DNA of 64,000 nt from Sphingobacteriales bacterium (GTDB lineage: Bacteria; Bacteroidota; Bacteroidia; Chitinophagales; Chitinophagaceae): assembly GCA_003963365.1 (NCBI GenBank), contig RXJG01000001.1:353676-417675 (forward strand). The letters run 5' to 3'. Under the pieces are notes generated by a model that did no database searches, was not told the DNA's origin, and saw only the letters and a program-made list of their open reading frames with translations. The translations under genes were made by a program, and so were the position numbers. Within the stretch, counting starts at the first letter, position 1. Each line of letters begins with the position of its first letter. Shown here in pieces: positions 35,094 to 42,092 of this stretch.

Positions 35094-36161
35094 TTATGCA
35101 TTTCGATTAATACAATTCAAATCTTCAAACGCTGTTACCAAACGTTTAATAAATGATTCTTCACCTTTACGCAACCATACCCGTGGATCGTAGTGTTTTT
35201 TGTTTGGCTTATCTGGTCCTTCAGGGTTTCCTAACTGACCCTGCAGATAAGCTTCATTCTTTTTGTAATTGTTCAGCACACCTTCCCAAAAAGCCCATTG
35301 CAGGTCGGTATCAATATTCATTTTAATAGCACCATAACCAATCGCTTCACGAATTTGATGCTGAGGTGAACCGCTACCGCCATGGAATACAAACCATACT
35401 GGCTTCGGTCCGGTCTTTAGTTCTTTTTCAATATAAACCTGGCTGTTATTTAAAATCTCTGGACGTAACACTACATTACCCACACTGTACACTCCATGTA
35501 CATTACCAAATGCAGCGGCTACTGTAAACATATTGCTCACCTTACTTAATTCAGTATAAGCATAAGCAACATGTTGCGGTTGCGTATATAATTTTTCATT
35601 TTCCACATCACTGTTATCCACGCCATCTTCTTCACCACCGGTAACACCTAATTCAATTTCAATACTCATACCTAATGGCGCCATGCGTTTAAAAAATTCA
35701 ACGGAAGTATGAATATTTTCTTCAATTGGTTCTTCACTTAAATCCAGCATGTGAGAACTGAATAAAGGCTGACCTTTTTCTTTTTTAAACTGTTCGCCGG
35801 CATCAATTAAACTGCTAATCCATGGTAACCATTTTTTAGCAGCATGGTCTGTATGCAATACCACAGGCACACCATAATATTTGGCAACATTATGAATATG
35901 CAGGGCGCCGGAAACAGCACCACTGATGTTGGCTTGTAATTTATCGTTGGGCATCCCCTTACCGGCGATGAACTGTGCACCACCATTGGAGAACTGAATG
36001 ATAACAGGAGAATTTACTTTGGCAGCAGCTTCTAACACACCATTAATGGTATTAGTGCCGATGGCGTTAACTGCGGGTAGGGCATACTGGTTTTCTTTGG
36101 CATCATTATAGAGTGCTTCGAGTTCCTCTCCAAAAAGCACCCCGGCTCTGTACTTGCTCAT
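35094..36161 (-). CDS. fbaA: Class II fructose-bisphosphate aldolase
   Basis: 355 residues. Zinc-site and phosphate motifs of class II aldolases are present: YALPAVNAIGTNTINGVLEAA, VVLHTDHAAKKWLPW (catalytic Asp and zinc His), SMEIELGVTGGEEDGVDN, AAFGNVHGVY (zinc His), FHGGSGSPQHQIREAIGYG and KMNIDTDLQWAFW. Similar to the long (E. coli FbaA-like) type A subgroup. Adjacent to a class I aldolase with its own terminator between them, so they are probably separately expressed. Confidence 0.96.
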   Translation of the reverse strand: MSKYRAGVLFGEELEALYNDAKENQYALPAVNAIGTNTINGVLEAAAKVNSPVIIQFSNGGAQFIAGKGMPNDKLQANISGAVSGALHIHNVAKYYGVPVVLHTDHAAKKWLPWISSLIDAGEQFKKEKGQPLFSSHMLDLSEEPIEENIHTSVEFFKRMAPLGMSIEIELGVTGGEEDGVDNSDVENEKLYTQPQHVAYAYTELSKVSNMFTVAAAFGNVHGVYSVGNVVLRPEILNNSQVYIEKELKTGPKPVWFVFHGGSGSPQHQIREAIGYGAIKMNIDTDLQWAFWEGVLNNYKKNEAYLQGQLGNPEGPDKPNKKHYDPRVWLRKGEESFIKRLVTAFEDLNCINRNA

Positions 36162-36273
36162 GTTGGTAGTTCAAATTTTAGGGTTGATAAAAAAAATTAC
36201 TGGCAGGCAATTTTTTGCGCCGCTAAGATACCTTCATTTGCTGTTTTAAAAAAGAATAATAAGCTAACGTGTG

Positions 36274-37851
36274 TTATTGCAACAGAATCAGCAAAACATC
36301 TTTTCCAGGAATGTGGATGATTTGTTTAGCTGCTTTGGCAAGAGGGGTGGTTAAAAAGTTTTCTTTCTCCATCGTGTTATTGTAAAAAAATAAATAGAAG
36401 CGGATATTATCCTGACGGATAGCGTCGATCAATTCAGATTGTGAATAATCATTTTTAGATAGCAGGAAGAAACCATTGTGTGATAGAAAAGCCAGGTTGG
36501 TGCACCAGGAGTTTTGAGCATTGGTAGTGTAGTTTGATGTAAAATTTCCTTTTATGTTTTTGGTTGAAAGAAAATCAGCTGCTTCATAAACATCCTTACC
36601 GCTGTATCTTAAATTCAGCAACTTATCAGCTGGTGATAATAAAAAACTTCCAATGAAAAGTAAAAAGATGGTTAGGGAAAGACTTTTGTTATGAAGATAG
36701 GGAAGCACTTTTTCTTCCAAAATTTTAGCTCCCAGTATTAATCCAACAACAGCAGTCAGCCATATATATCGTGTTTCAATATGAATAAGCAGGTAACCTG
36801 TTACTAAAACTATGGACGAAATCAATAACAGGCTTATCGAAAAATATTTTTCTTTTTGGTTTGATTTTATTAATCGTATGATCCAGTAAACAAACACGCC
36901 CATTAGTGTAAAAGAAATTTCAGTGAAGACAAAAACACTTTCTTTAATATTATGAAAAATGAGTTTAATAGCTTTTAAAAAATTACTGAATGAACTTAAT
37001 GGTCCGTAAAAATTATTGTAGTATGAATAAGGATCTTCCCAAAAGTTATGTGAATCGGGATAGGGCGGAGGAAGTAACAAGCCGAAGTCTTTTTGCGTAG
37101 CCGGGCCATTACCAAGGAACCAGTTATAGTTCAGGTTTCCGGCGGTGCTGAAAGTAAGTTTGTTGTATTTGAGGTATAAGCAATAAATCCAGCCAATAGC
37201 CATTAAAAAGAAAACTGAAAATGAAATAATGATTCTTGATACAATGTATTTTGTATTGATTATTGATTTATTGTTATGCTGATACCACAAATGAATAATG
37301 ATATGATTGATTATAAAGAAAGGCAGGCAAAATGATTTGGCTAAATAGGCCAAGGCCATGATGACTGCAGCATAAATATTATAGGAGGGTTTGGTAAAGA
37401 AATCTTTTGATGTGATAAGGTTCAGATAAAGAAGCATAAAGAACAATGACAGCAGGTCACCTGCCAGTTGCTGATGAGTCCAGCTGAGCAGTATAAATGG
37501 TAAGGCACTGAATATTCCGGCGATCAGCAAATTATTTTGGATAAATCGTTTCAGCAGTGCTGCGGTTGTGGCAATAATACCAGTACAACAAACTGCATTA
37601 ATAATCTTAAAACTGATGGCAGGATTAGCAGATTGTTTGATACAGAAAGAGGCAATAAAAGAATTCAGGGGACTCCACAAGCCATTGATACTTCTATACC
37701 AGGCACCTTCGTACATTTTTTTGGCAATAGTCATGTAGGCGGTTCCATCCACATCAAAACTAAACTGGTACCAGTTTAATGTTAGTAAGAATAAAGCCAG
37801 GTATACAGCAATAGAAAGATAGACGCCATATTTAGTGATCAGCCTGCTCAT
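36274..37851 (-). CDS. GT-C type membrane glycosyltransferase (ArnT/GT39-like)
   Basis: 525 residues, about 11-12 TM segments. An early periplasmic loop has the acidic motif FDVDGTAYMTIAKKMYEG, resembling the conserved D-D/E loop of lipid-linked-sugar-dependent GT-C enzymes; a large C-terminal soluble-like region closes it. Divergent from a methyltransferase and a GT2 dolichol-phosphate-mannosyltransferase-like gene, suggesting the GT2 makes the polyprenyl-phosphate-sugar donor used by this membrane enzyme. Substrate unknown. Confidence 0.7.
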   Translation of the reverse strand: MSRLITKYGVYLSIAVYLALFLLTLNWYQFSFDVDGTAYMTIAKKMYEGAWYRSINGLWSPLNSFIASFCIKQSANPAISFKIINAVCCTGIIATTAALLKRFIQNNLLIAGIFSALPFILLSWTHQQLAGDLLSLFFMLLYLNLITSKDFFTKPSYNIYAAVIMALAYLAKSFCLPFFIINHIIIHLWYQHNNKSIINTKYIVSRIIISFSVFFLMAIGWIYCLYLKYNKLTFSTAGNLNYNWFLGNGPATQKDFGLLLPPPYPDSHNFWEDPYSYYNNFYGPLSSFSNFLKAIKLIFHNIKESVFVFTEISFTLMGVFVYWIIRLIKSNQKEKYFSISLLLISSIVLVTGYLLIHIETRYIWLTAVVGLILGAKILEEKVLPYLHNKSLSLTIFLLFIGSFLLSPADKLLNLRYSGKDVYEAADFLSTKNIKGNFTSNYTTNAQNSWCTNLAFLSHNGFFLLSKNDYSQSELIDAIRQDNIRFYLFFYNNTMEKENFLTTPLAKAAKQIIHIPGKDVLLILLQ

Positions 37852-37936
37852 GCAGCCCGAATATAGGAAATAGTTTGATGAGCATTTTTAAAGATTCAAC
37901 TGCCAGCAATAGATTTTATATTATCATTGCGGCCAG

Positions 37937-38695
37937 ATGGATTTGAAAGAGATCGATATCGCCAATCAAAACAGCAACCGGCATCCGTGGGAGCAGGCGA
38001 GGGTGAAAGTAATTCGATCCCTGCTGAATAGAATTATTGATGCTGATAAAGAATTGCTGGTGCTGGATATCGGGTCGGGCGATATGTATGTGGCAGGAGA
38101 GTTGTTAAATCATTATCCAAAAGCTGAGTTTATATGTATTGATACTGGGTATGGTCAAATGGGTATTCAATCAAACAATTCTTTAACTACATTTTCTACT
38201 TTGGATGAATTTAAGCGGAGCACAAATAAAAAAGTGGATGTGGTGTTGCTGCTGGATGTGATAGAACATATCGAAGACGAAACAGGGTTTTTACAAAACC
38301 TGCTGAAGGAAGAATACATTACCCCGGAAACCAGTTTTGTAATTACTGTTCCGGCTTTTCAATCTTTATTCTCGGCCCATGATCGTTATTTGGGTCATTA
38401 TCGCCGTTATACTATTTATTCATTACAAGATCGTTTGAACAATGCAGGATTAACCACTGTAAAAAGCAATTATTTTTTCTTTTCACTTTTGCTTCCAAGA
38501 AAATGGCAACAGCGGAGAGAAAATACAAATGAAACAGCATTTAAAGGCCTGGGTCAATGGAGGGGAGGAAATTTTGTAACTACTATCGTAAAGACAATAC
38601 TTTTTATCGATTTTAAAATTGGGCAGTTAGTTTCAATGATTGGAATTAAATTGCCGGGACTATCACTCTACTGCATATGCCGCAAACCTGCCTGA
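37937..38695 (+). CDS. Class I SAM-dependent methyltransferase
   Basis: 252 residues. SAM-binding motif I is LVLDIGSGDMYVAGEL, and motif post-I/IV is VVLLLDVIEHIEDE, the pattern of the methyltransferase type 11/12 group. The segment HDRYLGHYRRYTIYSLQDRLNNAGL is typical of methyltransferases found beside polysaccharide and glycolipid glycosyltransferases. Its 3' end overlaps the GT2 gene by 19 bases, so the two are translationally coupled. Acceptor unknown. Confidence 0.9.
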   Translation: MDLKEIDIANQNSNRHPWEQARVKVIRSLLNRIIDADKELLVLDIGSGDMYVAGELLNHYPKAEFICIDTGYGQMGIQSNNSLTTFSTLDEFKRSTNKKVDVVLLLDVIEHIEDETGFLQNLLKEEYITPETSFVITVPAFQSLFSAHDRYLGHYRRYTIYSLQDRLNNAGLTTVKSNYFFFSLLLPRKWQQRRENTNETAFKGLGQWRGGNFVTTIVKTILFIDFKIGQLVSMIGIKLPGLSLYCICRKPA

Positions 38696-39405
38696 TAATT
38701 CCCTGTTATAACGAAGCTGAACGGCTGGATACAGCAGCATTTGAAGATTTTATCTCATCTGAAAAGGATTTTGCTCTTTGTTTTGTTGATGATGGCAGTA
38801 CAGATAATACAGTAGAGCGGATAGAAACGTTACAGTTGAAAAACCCGGCTAAAGTTTTTTTATTAAAATTAAAAAAGAACAGCGGTAAAGCTGAAGCAGT
38901 TCGTACAGGCGTTGAACAAATGAATTTAAAAAATCAATTTGATTATCTTGGTTATTTTGATGCAGATTTATCCACTCCACTGAGAACAGCAAAAGAATTT
39001 GTACAAATACTGGAGTTAAAAAAAAGTACTGTGATCATTTATGGCAGCCGTATGCCGCAACAGGATGCAGTAATTAGTAAGAACTATTTGCGTCATTTAG
39101 CCGGAAGATGTTTTTCGTTTGTCATTAATTATTACTTCCATATTGATTTGTATGATACGCAGTGCGGAGCCAAACTATTCAGAAAAGAGATTGTGCCACC
39201 GGTTTTTGAAAAAGAGTTTGTCTCAAGGTGGTTATTTGATATTGAAATTATTCTTCGCTTAAGAAAAAAATATTCCGGCGTTGAAATGATAAATGAAGTT
39301 CCTTTAAAGCAATGGATCAATAAAAAAGGATCTAAGATAAAGCTGGGTGATTTATTTGAACTGCCGGCAGAAATGCGGAAAATAAAATCAGTTGAAAGAA
39401 TTTAA
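38677..39405 (+). CDS. Family 2 glycosyltransferase (dolichol-phosphate-mannosyltransferase-like)
   Basis: 242 residues, GT-A fold. LIIPCYNEAERLD at the N-terminus, FVDDGSTDNTVERI, LKKNSGKAEAVRTGV, YFDADLSTPLRTA (DxD region) and YGSRMP follow the DPM1/GtrB-like order; no C-terminal TM helices, so soluble or peripheral. It probably transfers a sugar from a nucleotide donor to polyprenyl phosphate. Coupled to the methyltransferase. Its stop overlaps by 4 bases the convergent binding-protein gene. Confidence 0.9.
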   Translation: MPQTCLIIPCYNEAERLDTAAFEDFISSEKDFALCFVDDGSTDNTVERIETLQLKNPAKVFLLKLKKNSGKAEAVRTGVEQMNLKNQFDYLGYFDADLSTPLRTAKEFVQILELKKSTVIIYGSRMPQQDAVISKNYLRHLAGRCFSFVINYYFHIDLYDTQCGAKLFRKEIVPPVFEKEFVSRWLFDIEIILRLRKKYSGVEMINEVPLKQWINKKGSKIKLGDLFELPAEMRKIKSVERI

Positions 39406-40178
39406 ATTGAATTGATCAACTGCTGGAAATATGGTAGAGCCTTTAGTAACCTGCTTCCATACCAGCTAAACATTTCTCCGTCTACTAACACAATCCTTCC
39501 TTTGAAACCGGCTGCTTTTATTTCATCAATATGCTTTTCTTTAAAAGGGAAGGGTTCACTGGATAATAAAAGTAACTCGCAATCCAGGTTATTCAGTTCG
39601 TCAAGAGTGGTTTCCGGATAACGTAATTTACCTGCTAATACATTTTTAAAACCACACCTGTTCATCATATAGTTGATAAAAGTATCACTGCCAACAGACA
39701 TGTAAGGATTGTTCCATATAAAATAAGCAGTGTTAATCTTCCCGGCTGGTTTTAGTTGCTCAAATCCATTATTAATTTTCGTAATAATATTCATTGCTTC
39801 ATTTTCCTTGCCAGTTATTTTACCAATATCTTCAATCATCTGCAATGCTTCGTCAAGGTTTTTAATGTCACTGATGTAAACAGGAAATTCTTTACAAAGT
39901 GTTTTTATCTGCGCTTCTGTATTTTCTTCTTTATTCGCAAAAATGATATCAGGATTTAAGTTGCTTATTAACTCAATATTCAATGTTTTAGTGCCGCCGA
40001 TTCTGGTTTTTGTTTTAAACCATTCATCCGGATGAACACAAAATTTAGTGATACCAATTACTTCAGTGTTTAATCCTAAATCAAATAACAATTCCGTTTG
40101 AGAGGGCACGGTGGAAATAATTTTATTGACTGGAGAGGGGAGGTGGAGTAATTGACCGGTTTGATCAGTGATTTGCAT
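39402..40178 (-). CDS. BtuF/FhuD-like helical-backbone metal receptor without signal peptide
   Basis: 258 residues. The Peripla_BP_2 fold is recognisable: NKIISTVPSQTELLFDLGLNTEVIGITKFCVHP (in two parts), TLNIELISNLNPDIIFANKEEN, ETTLDELNNLDCELLLLSSEPFPFKEKH. Family members bind cobalamin or iron chelates in the periplasm, but this one starts directly with the mature domain (MQITDQTGQLLHLPS) and has no signal peptide or lipobox, so it is likely cytosolic. No ABC transporter genes are adjacent. Ligand unknown. Confidence 0.82.
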   Translation of the reverse strand: MQITDQTGQLLHLPSPVNKIISTVPSQTELLFDLGLNTEVIGITKFCVHPDEWFKTKTRIGGTKTLNIELISNLNPDIIFANKEENTEAQIKTLCKEFPVYISDIKNLDEALQMIEDIGKITGKENEAMNIITKINNGFEQLKPAGKINTAYFIWNNPYMSVGSDTFINYMMNRCGFKNVLAGKLRYPETTLDELNNLDCELLLLSSEPFPFKEKHIDEIKAAGFKGRIVLVDGEMFSWYGSRLLKALPYFQQLINSI

Positions 40179-40195
40179 AACGCCGGCAAGTTAAA

Positions 40196-40224
40196 TAAAA
40201 ATGCCCCCCTTAAATCAGGAGGGC
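40196..40224 (-). terminator. Terminator of ncRNA unit D
   Basis: Minus strand: GCCCTCCT-GATTTA-AGGGGGGC (one G.U pair) followed by ATTTTTATTT. Confidence 0.85.
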
Positions 40225-40434
40225 AAATTACTTGCGTACCAGGGTTCTTTTAAGGAGTTTTTCCTTCATCAGGAATTGGAAAAACGGGCTTCTGGTTAGC
40301 AACAGCCATGGTTTGAAGAACTACATTTAAAGTTCTGTTCAAAGGATTATTGGATTATAAATTGGTTCTTTTCGGACTTGGATTTTAAAACTTATTTAAA
40401 GAACTTTTAAATTGGTTTTTCTCAGGACTTTAAC
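40196..40434 (-). ncRNA. Putative tandem small RNA, unit D (last copy)
   Basis: About 239 nt between a promoter (box TACTTTTA, 40440-40447) and a strong terminator. It is the shortest and most diverged of the four units and lacks their AAGTTGA closing stem, but keeps the upstream module at identical spacing. An 8-bp stem (40330-40337 with 40400-40407) and several AATCC words are present. It alone contains a possible 19-codon ORF on the minus strand (40309 to 40250). Ends are inferred from motifs. Confidence 0.5.
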
Positions 40435-40439
40435 TAACA

Positions 40440-40525
40440 TAAAAGTACCGTCGGGTCCTTAACTGCGCAAGAGCACTATTGCCCCATTTTCCGCTATCGG
40501 TAAATACCGCCGTATTCGTAAGGTT
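40440..40525 (-). promoter_or_regulatory. Promoter and conserved upstream module of unit D
   Basis: Minus strand: -7-like TACTTTTA, 20 bases to CTTG, within the conserved GTGCTCTTG; then 19 bases to TACC..., dyad GGTAAATACC, then seven bases to the TTACGAA word. All spacings equal those in units A-C. Confidence 0.7.
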
Positions 40526-40552
40526 ACTATAAAGTATTTGAAAGACTACTAT

Positions 40553-40583
40553 AAAAAAACCCGTCCCGCTTAAAGCGGGACGG
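40553..40583 (-). terminator. Terminator of ncRNA unit C
   Basis: Minus strand: a perfect 9-bp stem CCGTCCCGC / GCGGGACGG with loop TTTAA followed by seven T residues. Confidence 0.92.
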
Positions 40584-40852
40584 AACAGTTTTTTGTTACA
40601 GCGGTTTACTTATTTGTTTTTCATGGATAGGATCACCAAAAACTTATTACATGAGACGGTGTTTCTACAGGTTATTTATAGGATTTAGTTTACAAGGATA
40701 CCGGGTATTGTTTTCAAAGGATGATGGATTATTATTCGCAAAAAAGAAAAAGAAGTTGATTGATATTGGATTTTTTAGTTTGGTTTTCAAAGGATGTTTT
40801 TACATGGTTTTTCTTCGGATATCAGGATGATTGATATTGATCAATCAACTTC
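40553..40852 (-). ncRNA. Putative tandem small RNA, unit C
   Basis: About 300 nt. The 5' end AGAAGTTGATTGAT (minus, 40853-40840) is perfectly complementary to ATCAATCAACTTCT (minus, 40764-40751), closing a domain of about 100 nt; the same 5' segment can instead fold with the adjacent GATCAA. The 3' half differs from units A and B. AATCC-type words recur. Several AUGs exist but no long ORF. Ends inferred. Confidence 0.55.
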
Positions 40853-40857
40853 TGGCA

Positions 40858-40947
40858 CAAAAATATGCTGGCTGTTAAAACTGAACAAGAGCACTATTTC
40901 TGAATTTCAAAGCATCGGTAATTACCACTGATATCGTAACCTTACGA
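40858..40947 (-). promoter_or_regulatory. Promoter and conserved upstream module of unit C
   Basis: Minus strand: TATTTTTG (40858-40865), 20 bases to CTTG in GTGCTCTTG, 19 bases to the dyad GGTAATTACC (+ orientation), seven bases to TCGTAA, itself part of a larger dyad TCGTAACCTTACGA. Confidence 0.75.
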
Positions 40948-41043
40948 TGCCGGTAACGAAAATGTGCTTTTAATAAAATTGGTTGATGAAATGCCTGGAA
41001 AGATTTGTTATATAATGCTTGTGGAAGTAATAGTGAATCGTAA

Positions 41044-41071
41044 AAATAAAATCCCCCGCCGTAGCGAGGGA
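41044..41071 (-). terminator. Terminator of ncRNA unit B
   Basis: Minus strand: TCCCTCGC-TACG-GCGGGGGA (one G.U) followed by TTTTATTTTT. Confidence 0.9.
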
Positions 41072-41365
41072 CAATTTTTTACTGGAACCAGAGGTATACT
41101 ATAGTCTTTCAGAGAATCGGATTCGGGTTACAGCTCAGGTTTTTCAGGATAGTGTTTTAGTTTCTTCAAAAGTTATTGGATAATTCGGATTCTTCGGATT
41201 TGGATTTATATTTTAAAAATCAGGATTAAAAAATAAAGAAGTTGACTGATACTGGATTTTGCTTTTCAGTATTATTGGATTTTTAACTTTTTAGTTTTTA
41301 GGATGTTTTGGTTTTCGGTCTTTCCGGGGATATTGCTTGATTGATTTCTATGATCAATCAACTTC
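41045..41365 (-). ncRNA. Putative tandem small RNA, unit B
   Basis: About 321 nt with no AUG anywhere on the transcribed strand, so it cannot encode a standard ORF. Arms AGAAGTTGATTGAT (minus 41366-41353) and ATCAGTCAACTTCT (minus 41250-41237) pair with one G.U, closing a domain of about 130 nt; a local hairpin competes for the same 5' arm. Seven AATCC words lie in the body. It shares a 37-nt identical block (around 41233-41269) with unit A and a conserved 3' region before the terminator. Confidence 0.6.
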
Positions 41366-41370
41366 TGGTA

Positions 41371-41460
41371 CAAATGTACAGCGGGCATGGTTGCTGCACA
41401 AGAGCACAATTGCCCTAATTTTTGTAATCGGTATTTACCACCAATATCGTAAGCTTACGA
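41371..41460 (-). promoter_or_regulatory. Promoter and conserved upstream module of unit B
   Basis: Minus strand: TACATTTG (41371-41378), a perfect TAnnTTTG box, 20 bases to CTTG in GTGCTCTTG, 19 bases to the dyad GGTATTTACC, seven bases to TCGTAA within TCGTAAGCTTACGA. Confidence 0.8.
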
Positions 41461-41525
41461 ATGTAGTTATTGGAGTTATACGATAGTTATTGAAAGTATA
41501 TTTCAGCGGCCAGGAATTAGTATAA

Positions 41526-41552
41526 ATAAAAATCCCCCGCAGGAACGGGGGA
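41526..41552 (-). terminator. Terminator of ncRNA unit A
   Basis: Minus strand: TCCCCC-GTTCCTGC-GGGGGA followed by TTTTTATTTATA. Confidence 0.9.
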
Positions 41553-41878
41553 TACAATTTTTTACTGTGAACCAGAGGTATACTTTCAGTCTTCCAGAGA
41601 AACGGATTCAGGTTACAGTGTCTTGGTTTTTCAACAGGAATCGGTTTTTCAAGGATAATTTTTTCACAGGCTTTATTGGATTCTCAAATGTCTTTCTTTG
41701 GATTCGGATTTCTTATGTTCGTAATTACAATTAAAAATAAAGAAGTTGACTGATACTGGATTTTGCTTTTCAATTATATTGGATTCTTAGGCGTTTAGCT
41801 TTGGTTTTTGGTTTTCTTTAGGATTGTTGGTGGTTTTTCCTGGATATTGTTTGATTGATTTGTTTATCAATCAACTTC
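41526..41878 (-). ncRNA. Putative tandem small RNA, unit A (first copy)
   Basis: About 353 nt with no AUG on the transcribed strand. The 5' end folds either as a local hairpin (TTGATTGAT / ATCAATCAA, 41851-41874) or by long-range pairing of 41865-41879 with 41741-41755 (15 bp, one G.U). Seven AATCC words recur in the remainder. The 3' region before the terminator (words GAATCCG, TTCTCTG, AGTATACCTCTGGTT) is shared with unit B. Ends are inferred from promoter and terminator. Confidence 0.6.
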
Positions 41879-41883
41879 TGTTA

Positions 41884-41968
41884 CAAAAGTACTTTCACCA
41901 GCAAAACTGTACAAGAGCACTATTGCCCTAATTCGCAACATCGGTATATACCAAACTATTCGTAAGGC
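41884..41968 (-). promoter_or_regulatory. Promoter and conserved upstream module of unit A
   Basis: Minus strand: TACTTTTG (41884-41891), 20 bases to CTTG in GTGCTCTTG, 19 bases to the dyad GGTATATACC, seven bases to TCGTAAG. The fixed distances in all four units suggest binding of an activator or repressor. Confidence 0.8.
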
Positions 41969-42033
41969 TTCTATAGATATTATCGTAAAACTCCGGTAAT
42001 GGTTAATCGTAATCCGACTAACATATATTAAAT

Positions 42034-42070
42034 AAAAAATCCAGCTAAGAAAATAAACAGCTGGATTTAA
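42034..42070 (-). terminator. Terminator of the cystathionine beta-synthase gene
   Basis: Minus strand: AAATCCAGCT and AGCTGGATTT arms around a 15-base A/T-rich loop, then TTTTATTT; 25 bases past the stop codon. Confidence 0.85.
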
Positions 42071-42092
42071 GTATTTTATGCTTTATAAAACC

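Noticed and set aside
40250-40309. 19-codon ORF in small-RNA unit D (MAVANQKPVFPIPDEGKTP)
   Set aside because: Not present in units A-C, two of which have no AUG, so the array is not a series of small peptide genes. Kept only as a note.
40556-41550. Plus-strand transcription of the small-RNA region with GGA motifs as a CsrB/RsmZ-like sponge
   Set aside because: Promoter boxes and the better T-tracts are all on the minus strand, and CsrA is generally absent from Bacteroidota.
40180-42032. CRISPR array or tandem transposon copies
   Set aside because: The repeat units are 400-500 bp, diverged, and each has a promoter and terminator; there are no short direct repeats with spacers and no transposase or terminal target duplications.
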